Below, one piece after another: positions 8,100 to 16,414 of a stretch of 64,000 nt of DNA (its first letter is position 1; each line of letters opens with the position of its first letter). Source of the stretch: Mycobacterium adipatum (GTDB lineage Bacteria > Actinomycetota > Actinomycetes > Mycobacteriales > Mycobacteriaceae); contig NZ_CP015596.1 in NCBI RefSeq assembly GCF_001644575.1, forward strand, positions 1,674,001 through 1,738,000, written 5' to 3'. Under the pieces are notes generated by a model. It saw only the letters and a program-made list of their open reading frames with translations, made no database searches and was not told where the DNA came from. Both the position numbers and the translations under genes were made by a program.

Positions 8100-9293
8100 C
8101 GCGTACTGCGGCACCTCGATCGAGTCGTAGAGCCGGAGCCCCTTGCTGTTGAGCCCGGCCAGCATCGCGGTCAGTGGCGTCGGCAACACCGAGATCAGTT
8201 GTCCTGCAGGGATCAATGCCCGCACCCCGAGCCGCGAGGACGGAAGAATGCTCCTTGCCACGCTCTTGGCCAGGGCGCGGGCACCGATCACCGGCTCATG
8301 CATGACCCGCTCGTAGGCGTCGAAGCCGACGGTCGGGTCACCACTGGCCCGGTGCAGTTCGCCGGCCAGCACGTAGGCCCCGATCACCGCGAGGCTGGTG
8401 CTGCCGCCGACCGCGGGGCCCGGACAGTATCCGGCGTCGCCCACCAGCGCTACCCGGCCGCGGGACCAGCTGGTCAACTGCAGCTGGGTGACGGCGTCGA
8501 AGTAGAACGCCGGGGTGCGCCCGAGTTCGTCCAGCCAGCGATCCACCTCGGCGCTCATCCCGGCGAACCGGTCACACAGCTGGCGCTGCTGGCCGGCGCT
8601 GTCGCGGTGGTCATAGCGGAAGTCCTTGACGGGCCGGAAGATGAAGACCGCTCGAGCATCAACGAGGTGATCGGCGGTGTAGATCATCGCCGTGCGGTCC
8701 ACGTCGACGAAACCGATCATTTCGCCGTCGACGGCAAGCGATTTCGGAACCGACAGCACGCAGAGGTAGGCCCCGAGGAACTCCTGGTTTCCGCTGTCGT
8801 CGCCGAACGCCAGCTGCCGTACCCCGGAGTGCAATCCGTCCGCGCCGATCACCAGATCGAACCGCTGTGACGCGTGGTGCGCGAAGGTGACCGCGCCGTC
8901 CTCGCCGATGTCGGTGAGGTGATCGTCGAAGAGATATTCGACAGCGTCCTTGCCCGCGTCGTAGAAGATCTGGCTGAGGTCGTCACGCATGATCTCCACG
9001 TGACGGTCCGACAGTGCGGATGACAGCTTGCGGTAGTCGATATGCGTGGGTCGGCGCGCACCCGGGCGGTGGAAGGTGATGGTCTTGGTGCCGGTGGCGT
9101 GGGCCATCACCTGATCGAGTATCCCCATACTCTCGGCGATGTCCATGGCCGGACCGAACAGGTCGATGGCGTGCCCGCCGGTCTTGCGGAGCTGCGGCGC
9201 CCGTTCGACCACGGTGACATCGAAACCGCGGCGGTGCAGCCAGTAGGCGGCGACCGGCCCGGCGATGCTCGCCCCCTGGATGAGAACCTTCAT
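8085..9293 (-). CDS. FAD-dependent monooxygenase (UbiH/PHBH-like)
   Basis: A 402-residue flavoprotein of the aromatic hydroxylase type. The N-terminal FAD-binding GxGxxG-like fold reads GASIAGPVAAYWL, an internal motif is IGADGLHS, and the second FAD motif is VALVGDAGYCPGPAVGG. The substrate is unknown; similar proteins hydroxylate aromatics or modify antibiotics. It is divergent from a TetR gene 75 bp away, and the shared region holds two related inverted-repeat sites, so the TetR protein is its likely repressor. That regulatory link is inference from arrangement. Confidence 0.88.
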   Translation of the reverse strand: MKVLIQGASIAGPVAAYWLHRRGFDVTVVERAPQLRKTGGHAIDLFGPAMDIAESMGILDQVMAHATGTKTITFHRPGARRPTHIDYRKLSSALSDRHVEIMRDDLSQIFYDAGKDAVEYLFDDHLTDIGEDGAVTFAHHASQRFDLVIGADGLHSGVRQLAFGDDSGNQEFLGAYLCVLSVPKSLAVDGEMIGFVDVDRTAMIYTADHLVDARAVFIFRPVKDFRYDHRDSAGQQRQLCDRFAGMSAEVDRWLDELGRTPAFYFDAVTQLQLTSWSRGRVALVGDAGYCPGPAVGGSTSLAVIGAYVLAGELHRASGDPTVGFDAYERVMHEPVIGARALAKSVARSILPSSRLGVRALIPAGQLISVLPTPLTAMLAGLNSKGLRLYDSIEVPQYASADV

Positions 9294-9306
9294 GACCTCT
9301 CCTTAC

Positions 9307-9354
9307 TTAACGGTCGGTAAGTGTATGTCGGCAAGCTTACTTATCGATCGGTCA
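9307..9354. promoter_or_regulatory. Two TetR-type operator candidates
   Basis: Two related imperfect palindromes, TTAACGGTCGGTAA at 9307-9320 and TTATCGATCGGTCA at 9341-9354, lie 34 bp apart between the divergent monooxygenase and TetR genes. They resemble TTACCGACCGGTAA-like sites bound by several mycobacterial TetR proteins. Autoregulation and control of the monooxygenase are inferred. Confidence 0.6.
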
Positions 9355-9368
9355 TTTAGGGTGGGTAC

Positions 9369-9908
9369 GTGAGCGCTGCACGGTCGGACACCCGCCAGCG
9401 GATCCAGGAAGTGGCCCGCGAACTGTTCGCCGAGAAGGGTGTCCAGCGCACCAGCCTGCAGGATATTGCGGCGCGACTCGGTATCACCAAGCCCGCGCTG
9501 TATTACCACTTCACCTCGCGGGACGACCTGGTGCGCAGCATCGTCGCGCCCCTGATCGACGGCGGCGAACAGTTCGTCCTGGAGTGTGAGCAGGCCGTGG
9601 GTCTCACACCGACCCGACTTCTCGAGGGGTACTTCGACTACTTCTACGCCCACCGTGCCGACTTGGTGACCGTGGTGTCCGAGCTGAGCACGATCGCCAA
9701 TCTCGGATTGGTCGACAGCATGCTGGCGTGGCGGGAAAGGCTGAGCCGGGTGATCTACGGGCCGGATCAGACCCTGGAACAGGCCGTGCGAGCTGTCATC
9801 GCGCTCGGCGGCTTACAGGACTGCTGTCTGCAATTTCCCGATGCGCCGGCCGAGGCGCTGCGTGCTGCCGGGGTGGCCGGGGCGCTGGCAGCCCTCGGGC
9901 TGGATTAG
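9369..9908 (+). CDS. TetR-family transcriptional regulator
   Basis: A 179-residue repressor-type protein. The N-terminal helix-turn-helix covers residues 8-55, with ARELFAEKGVQRTSLQDIAARLGITKPALYYHF split over the usual helices; the remaining residues form a ligand-binding domain with no recognisable specificity. The start is the GTG at 9369, directly after the palindromic sites. It is divergent from the FAD monooxygenase gene and probably controls it and itself. Its stop codon shares four bases with the convergent downstream gene. Confidence 0.88.
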   Translation: MSAARSDTRQRIQEVARELFAEKGVQRTSLQDIAARLGITKPALYYHFTSRDDLVRSIVAPLIDGGEQFVLECEQAVGLTPTRLLEGYFDYFYAHRADLVTVVSELSTIANLGLVDSMLAWRERLSRVIYGPDQTLEQAVRAVIALGGLQDCCLQFPDAPAEALRAAGVAGALAALGLD

Positions 9909-10330
9909 AAGCCGCCCAGATCGGCGGAAAGCCAGTGCTGAGGCTTCATGTACACCGCGACACTCGGTCCGTGCTCCCGCCGCGCCATCTCGAGATACGG
10001 CTCCACGGCCTCCGGCGGCAGGTAGCGCTTGGTCACCTCGACGAGCTGGTCGTCGGTGCCGTCCTCGATCCTGTCGACCGCACCGTCGACGGCGACATAC
10101 CGCACGGTGGGCTCGATGCGTTCGACCATCAGTGACAGATAGCCGGCGGTCTCGATGAGGCGGTGCTTACGCGACCCCGCGCCGGTGATGAACCAGGGCT
10201 GGCCACCAGGGGTGTACTGATACCAGATCGGCACCGTCAACGGGCCGCGCCCGCCGCCGGCGTTCACCGACAGCGCGGCGATATGGGGCTCAGCAAGAAA
10301 CTGTTCACGTTCTTCCCGAGAGAGCGCCAT
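9905..10330 (-). CDS. Pyridoxamine-5'-phosphate-oxidase-like flavin/F420 protein
   Basis: A 141-residue protein of the split-barrel PPOX superfamily, which in mycobacteria includes F420-dependent reductases and haem-degrading or biliverdin enzymes. Seen: the N-terminal REEREQFLAEPHIAALSV, strand TVPIWYQYTPGG and GSRKHRLIE, typical of the F420/flavin split barrel. The cofactor and substrate cannot be decided from sequence. It is immediately upstream of, and on the opposite strand to, the TetR gene end (4-bp stop overlap). Three bases separate its start from the stop of the upstream secreted-protein gene, suggesting an operon. Confidence 0.8.
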   Translation of the reverse strand: MALSREEREQFLAEPHIAALSVNAGGGRGPLTVPIWYQYTPGGQPWFITGAGSRKHRLIETAGYLSLMVERIEPTVRYVAVDGAVDRIEDGTDDQLVEVTKRYLPPEAVEPYLEMARREHGPSVAVYMKPQHWLSADLGGF

Positions 10331-10333
10331 GGC

Positions 10334-11020
10334 TCAGAGGCAGGGGGTGAAGAACAGCAGCTTGGGGCCGCAGATCCCGGTGCCACCCAGCTTGGGCATC
10401 CCGATCCGCGGCATGCCGATCTTCGGATGCGGCGGGAAGCCGAGCTTGGGATGCGGCGGAACGCCGATCTTGGGCAGGCCGACCTTCGGTGAGGGCAGCG
10501 CCCGGGCGACCTGGGCGATGTCGTTGGCGGCCGAGAACGTGGCGCCGGTAGCGCTGGCGGCACTACGAAGGCCGGTGCCCCCCACGCTGCCGGGTACCAA
10601 CCCGAGGAAGGCGAGAGTGGCGGCGGTGTCGGCGGCGGCGGAGGTGGCCAGCACCGGCCAGCCGACCACGGTGTCGACCGTGCCGACGACCGAGTTCCAC
10701 ACCCGGGTCCCCTCGGGGATCGCCCCCGCCTGCTGTGCCAGCTGCCAGGCGCCACCCATCTGCTCGGGGGTCAACTTGGCGACCGCCGGAGTCTCGGCCT
10801 TCTGGAGCGCGGCCGAGAGCAGCGACTGGCACTTGCCGGTGTCGGAATTGCGGACCTGCGACTTGTTGCAGTTGTCCACGCAGCTGCCGTTGAACTCGGA
10901 CTGGCCGGCACCGCAGGCGGTCTCTGCCCCGCTCGGCGCCGCGGTGGCGATCGAGATGGCAGCCAGCGGCATCAGCGCGGCCAGCGAAGCGGCCGCGAAG
11001 CGACGTTTGATGGCGGTCAT
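10334..11020 (-). CDS. Secreted protein with Cys-rich head and PKxG repeats
   Basis: A 228-residue exported protein of unknown function. A clear signal peptide covers residues 1-32 (cleavage after GAE). The mature N-terminus has four closely spaced Cys (near CGAGQSEFNGSCVDNC and a following KC), suggesting a small disulfide knot. The last 50 residues are a proline/lysine/glycine repeat with units such as PKIGVP, PKLGFP, PKIGMP and PKLGG, ending in CGPKLLFFTPCL. I do not recognise a family. It probably shares a transcript with the split-barrel gene three bases downstream. Confidence 0.75.
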   Translation of the reverse strand: MTAIKRRFAAASLAALMPLAAISIATAAPSGAETACGAGQSEFNGSCVDNCNKSQVRNSDTGKCQSLLSAALQKAETPAVAKLTPEQMGGAWQLAQQAGAIPEGTRVWNSVVGTVDTVVGWPVLATSAAADTAATLAFLGLVPGSVGGTGLRSAASATGATFSAANDIAQVARALPSPKVGLPKIGVPPHPKLGFPPHPKIGMPRIGMPKLGGTGICGPKLLFFTPCL

Positions 11021-11107
11021 GACCAGTCCTCAGCGTTGATCCAGCGAATGATTTCTCGCAAGTGTAGACGATTTAAGAATGCCGTGGGCAGGCCTAGAGT
11101 TTGAGGT

Positions 11108-12097
11108 ATGCGCTTCGGACTGTTCATCCCGCAAGGTTGGCGTCTCGACCTCGTCGACATCCCCACCGATAAGCACTGGTCAGTGATGCGAGACCTGGCC
11201 ACGTATGCCGATAACAGCACGTGGGACTCGGTGTGGGTGTACGACCACTTCCACACCGTCCCGGTGCCCACGGATGAGGCCACCCATGAGGCCTGGACCC
11301 TGATGTCGGCCTTCGCGGCCAGCACCGAACGGTTGAAACTCGGCCAGATGTGCACCGCCATGAGCTACCGGAATCCGGCTTACCTGGCAAAAGTCGCAGC
11401 CACCGTCGACGTCATCGCGGCAGGCCGCACCCAGATGGGTATCGGGGGCGGTTGGTACGAGCACGAATGGCGCGCGTACGGGTACGGCTTCCCGTCCGCG
11501 GGGGAGCGGCTGGGCCGCCTGGACGAGGGTGTGCAGATCATGCGGGACGCCTGGCGGCACGGCCGGGTCACCTTCGACGGGAAGTACTACCAGGTGCACG
11601 ACGCGATCGTGGCGCCCACGCCGCCGCAGCAGGGCGGCCTGCCACTGTGGATCGCCGGCGGTGGCGAGAAGGTCACGCTGCGCATCGCCGCCAAGTACGC
11701 GCAGTACACCAACTTCAGCAGCGTGCCGGCGGAGTTCGAGCGCAAATCGCAGATCCTGGCCGCCCACTGCGGCGAGGTCGGCACCGATTACGACGCGATC
11801 GTGCGCTCGGCCAATGTCAACTCGGTCATCGCGAGTTCGGAGTCCGAGGTCACCGACCGCCTCAAGGCCATCCGCGATCGGCAGGTCCCCAAGGCCGGCG
11901 CGGATGCCGTCGACGCCATGCTGTCCAACGTCGCCTCACCGGACTCCGCAACCGGTACCCCCGAACAGGTCATCGAACGCCTGACCCGGCTACGCGACCT
12001 CGGATGCGAGTACGCCATCGTGTACTTCCCCGAGGCCGCGTACGACCGCTCCGGTATCGAGTTGTTCGAGCGTGAGGTCATCCCTGCACTCAGCTGA
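11108..12097 (+). CDS. LLM-class F420-dependent oxidoreductase
   Basis: A 329-residue luciferase-like TIM-barrel protein of the kind that in mycobacteria usually uses coenzyme F420. Seen: the N-terminal MRFGLFIPQG, VWVYDHF near residue 45, GIGGGWYEHEWRAYG near 112-126 and GGGEKVTLRIAAKYA. The substrate is unknown. The ATG at 11108 follows an AT-richer stretch that could hold a promoter. It overlaps the convergent SnoaL-like gene by eight bases at the 3' end. Flavin use rather than F420 cannot be excluded. Confidence 0.88.
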   Translation: MRFGLFIPQGWRLDLVDIPTDKHWSVMRDLATYADNSTWDSVWVYDHFHTVPVPTDEATHEAWTLMSAFAASTERLKLGQMCTAMSYRNPAYLAKVAATVDVIAAGRTQMGIGGGWYEHEWRAYGYGFPSAGERLGRLDEGVQIMRDAWRHGRVTFDGKYYQVHDAIVAPTPPQQGGLPLWIAGGGEKVTLRIAAKYAQYTNFSSVPAEFERKSQILAAHCGEVGTDYDAIVRSANVNSVIASSESEVTDRLKAIRDRQVPKAGADAVDAMLSNVASPDSATGTPEQVIERLTRLRDLGCEYAIVYFPEAAYDRSGIELFEREVIPALS

Positions 12098-12455
12098 TCG
12101 GTATCGCGCTCACCTGGTAGTGCGCGATCTGCCAGCCCTGCGGCGTGCGGGTGACGAGCACGCTGAGGTTCAGGGACATGGTGGCGCCGTCGGCGAAGGT
12201 GAAATCGGCCTGTGTGTAGCCGAGCACCACCCCGTCGGCGGGCGTGCGGGTCTCCAGGATGCGGTAGCGCACGGTCAGCCCGGCGGGCTGGGATGCGTAG
12301 TAGGCGCGGACTCCGTCACGGCCCAGGGTGTAGGGCCGCAGGCCCTGAAAGATGGCGTCCTCGGCGAACACCCGCGCGACGCTGTCCGGCTCGTGGGCGT
12401 CGATACCCGCCTGCCAGACGTCCAGGACTTCCTGCAGAACTTCGTGGGCGCTCAT
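12090..12455 (-). CDS. SnoaL/NTF2-like protein
   Basis: A 121-residue protein with the NTF2-like cone fold pattern (DVWQAGIDAHEPDSVARVFAED at the start, GWQIAHYQ near the end), seen in SnoaL-type cyclases, isomerases and DUF4440 proteins. No catalytic residue can be assigned. It follows the SDR gene on the same strand with a gap of two bases, so the two are probably co-transcribed and may act on the same metabolite. This pairing is the main clue to function. Confidence 0.78.
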   Translation of the reverse strand: MSAHEVLQEVLDVWQAGIDAHEPDSVARVFAEDAIFQGLRPYTLGRDGVRAYYASQPAGLTVRYRILETRTPADGVVLGYTQADFTFADGATMSLNLSVLVTRTPQGWQIAHYQVSAIPIS

Positions 12456-12457
12456 GA

Positions 12458-13165
12458 TCAGTGCCCCGCCGCCTGGCCGCCGTCGACGTGCAGGATCTCG
12501 CCGGTGACGAAACCGGCGTGTTCCAGGTAGAGCACAGCGTCCACCACATCGGACTGCTCACCGATGCGCTTCTGCGGGTTCAGCTGGGCCAGACCCGCGT
12601 ACTCGTCGTCGGAATGCATGGGGGTGCGGATGATCCCCAGGGCGACCGCGTTGACCCGGATACCGCGGGTGGCGTACTCCACGGCCAGCGATCTGGTGGC
12701 CGCGTTGAGGCCGCCTTTGGTCAGGGACGCGAGCACCGACGGCGCCGCCGTGGTGGCCTGATCGACCAGACTGGTCGAGATGTTCACCAGGTGTCCGCCG
12801 TGGTCCTCCATGGCGGCCACCGCGGCGCGGGACACCTCGAAGAAGCCGCGGAGGTTCACCCCGGTGATGGCGTCGTAGTCGGCGTCGGTGTACTCGGTGA
12901 ACGGCTTGGCGATGAAGATGCCGGCGTTGTTGACGACGGTGTCGACGCGACCGAAGTGCTCCAGTGCGGCATCGATGATGCGTTGGCCGACACCGGGCTC
13001 GCCGATATCGCCGGGTACGGCGAGCACCATCGGGTCATCGCCGGCCTCGATGGTGCGTGAGTTGGCGACGACGGCGTAGCCGAGTTTGCGGTAGCCCTCG
13101 ACCAGTGCCGCGCCAATGCCCTGGGATGCGCCGGTGATGATCGCGACGCGGGTGGTGGTGTTCAT
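12458..13165 (-). CDS. Short-chain dehydrogenase/reductase
   Basis: A 235-residue SDR that should oxidise or reduce a hydroxyl or carbonyl with NAD(P). Visible are the nucleotide motif TGASQGIG at residues 11-18 and NNAG near 80. The active-site stretch is unusual: after LVNISTSLVDQ there is no clear YxxxK where SDRs have it (the expected region reads SVLASLTKGG), so the catalytic Tyr may be replaced. It may be a divergent or non-classical SDR. It is divergent from a LysR regulator 123 bp away, the classical arrangement for a LysR target. Confidence 0.85.
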   Translation of the reverse strand: MNTTTRVAIITGASQGIGAALVEGYRKLGYAVVANSRTIEAGDDPMVLAVPGDIGEPGVGQRIIDAALEHFGRVDTVVNNAGIFIAKPFTEYTDADYDAITGVNLRGFFEVSRAAVAAMEDHGGHLVNISTSLVDQATTAAPSVLASLTKGGLNAATRSLAVEYATRGIRVNAVALGIIRTPMHSDDEYAGLAQLNPQKRIGEQSDVVDAVLYLEHAGFVTGEILHVDGGQAAGH

Positions 13166-13221
13166 GAGCGTGAGCCTTTCCGGTGAAGTGATCTGTTCGC
13201 CTCAACCGCATTCAAAGCGCC

Positions 13222-13235
13222 GGCCATGCCTGGCC
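13222..13235. promoter_or_regulatory. Short inverted repeat, possible LysR operator
   Basis: GGCCA-TGCC-TGGCC lies in the 123-bp region between the divergent SDR and LysR genes. LysR proteins usually bind dyads in this location, but the repeat is short and GC-rich, so it may be chance. Confidence 0.3.
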
Positions 13236-13288
13236 GATAGGACCGGAAAACTCGCTGGTGTTAGCGCGCGCCTATTAGGCTTCCCCGG

Positions 13289-14221
13289 GTGGAACTGCGG
13301 CAGCTGCGGTACTTCGTCACCGTCGCCGAGGAGTTGAACTTCGGCCGGGCAGCCGAGCGGCTGCACATCGCGGGACCCTCGCTGTCCCAGCAGATCAAGG
13401 CGTTGGAACGCGATCTGAAGGTCCAGCTGTTCGACCGCGACCGCCGCTCGGTGGCGCTCACCCCGGCGGGTACCGCGCTGCTGCCCGATGCCCGCTCGCT
13501 GGTGCGGCAGTCCGACGAGCTTCGCAGGCGCGCATTGAATTTGGGAACCGACGACCCGGTGCGCATCGGTTGCGTCAACTGGTGTCCGGTCGACTGGTCC
13601 GAGCGGGCCGCCGGGGTGGCCACCTTGCGGGTCGACACCTGGGTGATGCCCTCGCATGCACAGGCTGCCCGTGTCGCTGACGGGACCTTGGACCTGGCCA
13701 TCTGCTGGGTGCAGGGCGCGGACCTGCAAGCCCTGGACCTGCATGCCCGCCTGGTCGGGGTGGACCGGCTCTACGCGCTGTGTCCGGGCACCGACAATGC
13801 GCCGGTACGAGCGAAGGACACCGTGGTGCTCGTCGATACCGATACCGCGAGCTGGTCGTCGTGGAACCGCTACGCCGAGCAGTTCGCGGCCGATACCGGA
13901 GCGCGTGTGATGCGCACCGATGACGGCGGGGTGACCGGACCGACCTTCTTCGAGCACGTGCGCCGACTGGGACGCTCGGTGCTCAACAACCCGAAGGGCC
14001 AGAACGACTCCGAGTCCAGTGATTTGGTACGCCGCCCGGTGACCGACCCGGTGCCGCTGTGGACATGGTCACTGGTGTGGCGGCGGGGTGAGGACCGGGA
14101 GTCCGTGCTCGCAGTCGTCGACGCCTTCTCCCGCGACGTCGGCGATCTGGGCGTCGGCGCCGCCGGTGTGTGGCTTCCTGCCGATGACCCATATCGCCGT
14201 GCACACCACGGCGGCCAGTGA
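13289..14221 (+). CDS. LysR-family transcriptional regulator
   Basis: A 310-residue regulator with an N-terminal winged helix (MELRQLRYFVTVAEELNFGRAAERL, then SLSQQIKALERDL) and a C-terminal periplasmic-binding-like effector domain. The GTG at 13289 begins the usual LysR N-terminus. It is divergent from the SDR/SnoaL-like pair and followed, after 123 bp, by another SDR gene on the same strand. It may control one or both sets; the inducer is unknown. Confidence 0.9.
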   Translation: MELRQLRYFVTVAEELNFGRAAERLHIAGPSLSQQIKALERDLKVQLFDRDRRSVALTPAGTALLPDARSLVRQSDELRRRALNLGTDDPVRIGCVNWCPVDWSERAAGVATLRVDTWVMPSHAQAARVADGTLDLAICWVQGADLQALDLHARLVGVDRLYALCPGTDNAPVRAKDTVVLVDTDTASWSSWNRYAEQFAADTGARVMRTDDGGVTGPTFFEHVRRLGRSVLNNPKGQNDSESSDLVRRPVTDPVPLWTWSLVWRRGEDRESVLAVVDAFSRDVGDLGVGAAGVWLPADDPYRRAHHGGQ

Positions 14222-14344
14222 AATCTCGGCGGCACGCACAGCACGACGCCAATGCTCCCGGCTGGGAGTCGCAAACTACCAGCACGCGGGATGGTCGCGC
14301 AGACGAAACCTGTTGATTCCGAGCAGACACGACAGGAGCGCACC

Positions 14345-15034
14345 ATGAACGAGAACATCGTGAACATGAACATCACCGTCCTGGTCACCGGCGCCAACCG
14401 CGGGCTGGGCCGCAAGATCGCCGAAGAGTTCGTCGCGCGCGGCGCCAAGGTCTACGCGGGCGCCCGGCGCCCCGAGAGCGTCGACGTCGAAGGTGTCATC
14501 CCGGTGCAACTCGATATCACCGACCCGGATTCGGTACGTCGGGCCGCCGAGGTCGCCGCCGATGTCACGGTGCTGGTGAACAACGCCGGTATCTCCACCC
14601 GCGCCGGGTTGTTGACCGGGTCGATCGCGGACATCCGTGCCGAGATGGACACCCACTACTTCGGCACCCTGAACGTCATCCGCGGATTCGCACCCGTCCT
14701 CGAACGTAACGGCGGTGGCGCGATTCTCAACGTGCTGTCCGTGTTGTCCTGGATGCACCCGGCCACCTCGGGTGCCTATGCCGCGGCGAAGGCGGCGGCC
14801 TGGGCGCTCACCGACGCCGTCCGCGACGAACTGGCGCCGCGCGGGATCGATGTGACCGCGCTGCACGTCGGCTACATGGACACTGACATGGTCAGTTACA
14901 TTCCGGCAGAACAGAAGACGGATCCCGAGTTGGTGGCTCGACGGGCGGTCGACGGCGTGTTGAGCGGAGCCGTCGAGGTCCTTGCCGACGACTTGGCGCA
15001 ACATGCGAAGGCGGCCTTGTCTCAGGTGCGATAG
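14345..15034 (+). CDS. Short-chain dehydrogenase/reductase
   Basis: A 229-residue SDR with intact motifs: TGANRGLG near residues 14-21, NNAG near 78, and the active-site YAAAK after a Ser-containing strand (LSWMHPATSGAY). It should be a functional NAD(P)-dependent oxidoreductase of unknown substrate. The ATG at 14345 is chosen because AGGAG lies eight bases upstream. The cupin gene follows after eight bases, suggesting a two-gene operon, possibly a LysR target. Confidence 0.9.
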   Translation: MNENIVNMNITVLVTGANRGLGRKIAEEFVARGAKVYAGARRPESVDVEGVIPVQLDITDPDSVRRAAEVAADVTVLVNNAGISTRAGLLTGSIADIRAEMDTHYFGTLNVIRGFAPVLERNGGGAILNVLSVLSWMHPATSGAYAAAKAAAWALTDAVRDELAPRGIDVTALHVGYMDTDMVSYIPAEQKTDPELVARRAVDGVLSGAVEVLADDLAQHAKAALSQVR

Positions 15035-15042
15035 TTGAGGTC

Positions 15043-15387
15043 ATGGAGAAGATCTCGCTCGACGCCCTGGCACGTGAGCATCTGGAAACGGCCCGAGCCG
15101 CCACCAGCGGTCGCAGCGCTCACACGGTGTACGGCGGCCATGAGCACAGTCTGCGGCAGACTCTGATGGCGTTGACCGCTGGACACGGTCTCGACGATCA
15201 CGAGAGTCCCGGTGAGGCGACCCTGCAGGTGCTACGCGGGAGGGTGCGGCTGACGACCGGGGCGGTGGGCTGGGACGGCTCGGCGGGTGATCATCTGGTG
15301 ATACCCCGGACTCGGCACGGCCTGACCGCGATCGAGGATGCGGTGATCCTGTTGACCGTGGCCAAACCGGTGGGGCCGCACGTTTAG
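15043..15387 (+). CDS. Small cupin-domain protein
   Basis: A 114-residue single-domain cupin. The second half has the barrel pattern GEATLQVLRGRVRLTTG, then GDHLVIPRTRHGL with a metal-ligand-type His. The first cupin motif is degenerate (DDHESPGEAT), so metal binding is uncertain. It sits eight bases behind an SDR gene and is probably co-transcribed with it. Its stop shares four bases with the convergent DUF5313-like gene. Confidence 0.82.
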   Translation: MEKISLDALAREHLETARAATSGRSAHTVYGGHEHSLRQTLMALTAGHGLDDHESPGEATLQVLRGRVRLTTGAVGWDGSAGDHLVIPRTRHGLTAIEDAVILLTVAKPVGPHV

Positions 15388-15803
15388 AACGGGCTGGAGT
15401 TCGACTGCCAGCGCGCTTCCTCCGGGCGAGCGCCGTAGCGGCGGGCGTAGTCGTCGTGGATGCGAGCGTTCTTCTCGCGGTTGATGGCGTCCACCAGGTT
15501 CGGGTCCAGACCGTGCTGGGCCAACCGGTGGCGGCGCCACACCTTGTTCAGCACAAAGCCCATCACCAGGGCCCAGAAGTAGATCGGCACCGTCATCTCC
15601 AGGTGCACATACAGCGAGGCCGGCAGCAACCACAGCGGGCCGAGGATCAGCGCCGGTGGGATCGCATAGCGAATCATGTGACGTCGGATCGCGCCGGGGC
15701 CGGAGAGATCGGCGGCGACCCAGTCCCGCATGGAATCGGGCAGCCGCCGCCCGTACGCGTACAGAACCCGCTGGAGGAAGGTGGGAGTCTGAGTCTCGGC
15801 CAT
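15384..15803 (-). CDS. DUF5313-like membrane protein
   Basis: A 139-residue protein of the mycobacterial DUF5313 type, recognised by VLYAYGRRLPDSMRDWV at the N-terminus and HRLAQHGLDPNLVDA after two hydrophobic helices (near 45-65 and 68-88). Function is unknown. It is divergent from the MarR/OhrR-like gene, and the region between carries an inverted repeat, so the two may be co-regulated. Confidence 0.78.
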   Translation of the reverse strand: MAETQTPTFLQRVLYAYGRRLPDSMRDWVAADLSGPGAIRRHMIRYAIPPALILGPLWLLPASLYVHLEMTVPIYFWALVMGFVLNKVWRRHRLAQHGLDPNLVDAINREKNARIHDDYARRYGARPEEARWQSNSSPF

Positions 15804-15823
15804 GATTAGATAGTACCCTAAGC

Positions 15824-15837
15824 ATTAGCGGACTAAT
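15824..15837. promoter_or_regulatory. MarR/OhrR-type operator candidate
   Basis: ATTAG-CGGA-CTAAT is a perfect 5-bp-arm inverted repeat between the divergent DUF5313-like and MarR-like genes. It is flanked by two copies of GATAGTAC (near 15809 and 15839). AT-rich dyads at this position suit a MarR protein; autoregulation is inferred. Confidence 0.55.
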
Positions 15838-15856
15838 CGGATAGTACGCTGTGAGC

Positions 15857-16336
15857 ATGACCACCGTCTCCCACGATGTTGATCCGCTCGCCCTGGAACG
15901 TCAGGTGTGCTTCGCGCTGGCGGTGACCAACCGCGCGGTCCTCGCCGTGTATCGGCCGTTGCTCGAACCGCTCGGTCTCACCCATCCGCAGTACCTGGTG
16001 ATGCTGGCGCTCTGGGACAACGCGAAGGCGGGCGGAGAACCCTTGTCCGTCAAGCAGATCGCGGCGCTGCTGCAGTTGGATCCGGCCACTACGAGCCCCA
16101 TGCTCAAGCGGCTGGAGACCCTCGGGCTGATCACCCGGACCCGCAGCGCGGCCGACGAGCGCACCACCCTGATCTCGCTGACCGCAGGCGGTGCGGCCCT
16201 GCGGCGCAAGGCGCTGGACATCCCGCCGGCCGTGGTGGCCCGACTGGGCGTCGACCTGTCCGAGCTCGAACACCTGCACTCCGTGCTGACCCGGATCAAC
16301 GCCGCCGCGGTGGCCGCCGGCGCGCTGGAAGCCTGA
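15857..16336 (+). CDS. MarR-family regulator, OhrR-like
   Basis: A 159-residue winged-helix regulator. The N-terminus LERQVCFALAVTNRA contains a Cys in the position of the peroxide-sensing Cys of OhrR, and the DNA-binding part has LSVKQIAALLQLDPATTSPMLKRLE. By family it would sense organic hydroperoxides through that Cys. An ohr peroxidase gene, the usual target, is not adjacent, so the target may be the divergent DUF5313-like gene or lie elsewhere. An alternative GTG start two codons upstream (15851) is possible. Confidence 0.88.
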   Translation: MTTVSHDVDPLALERQVCFALAVTNRAVLAVYRPLLEPLGLTHPQYLVMLALWDNAKAGGEPLSVKQIAALLQLDPATTSPMLKRLETLGLITRTRSAADERTTLISLTAGGAALRRKALDIPPAVVARLGVDLSELEHLHSVLTRINAAAVAAGALEA

Positions 16337-16414
16337 CGGCCTCAACCCGAAATTTGGTGCGTCTGCGCCTGGGAGGGCGGTGTTAGCCTCGATTCCGGCG
16401 GAGGTGATGGCAGC

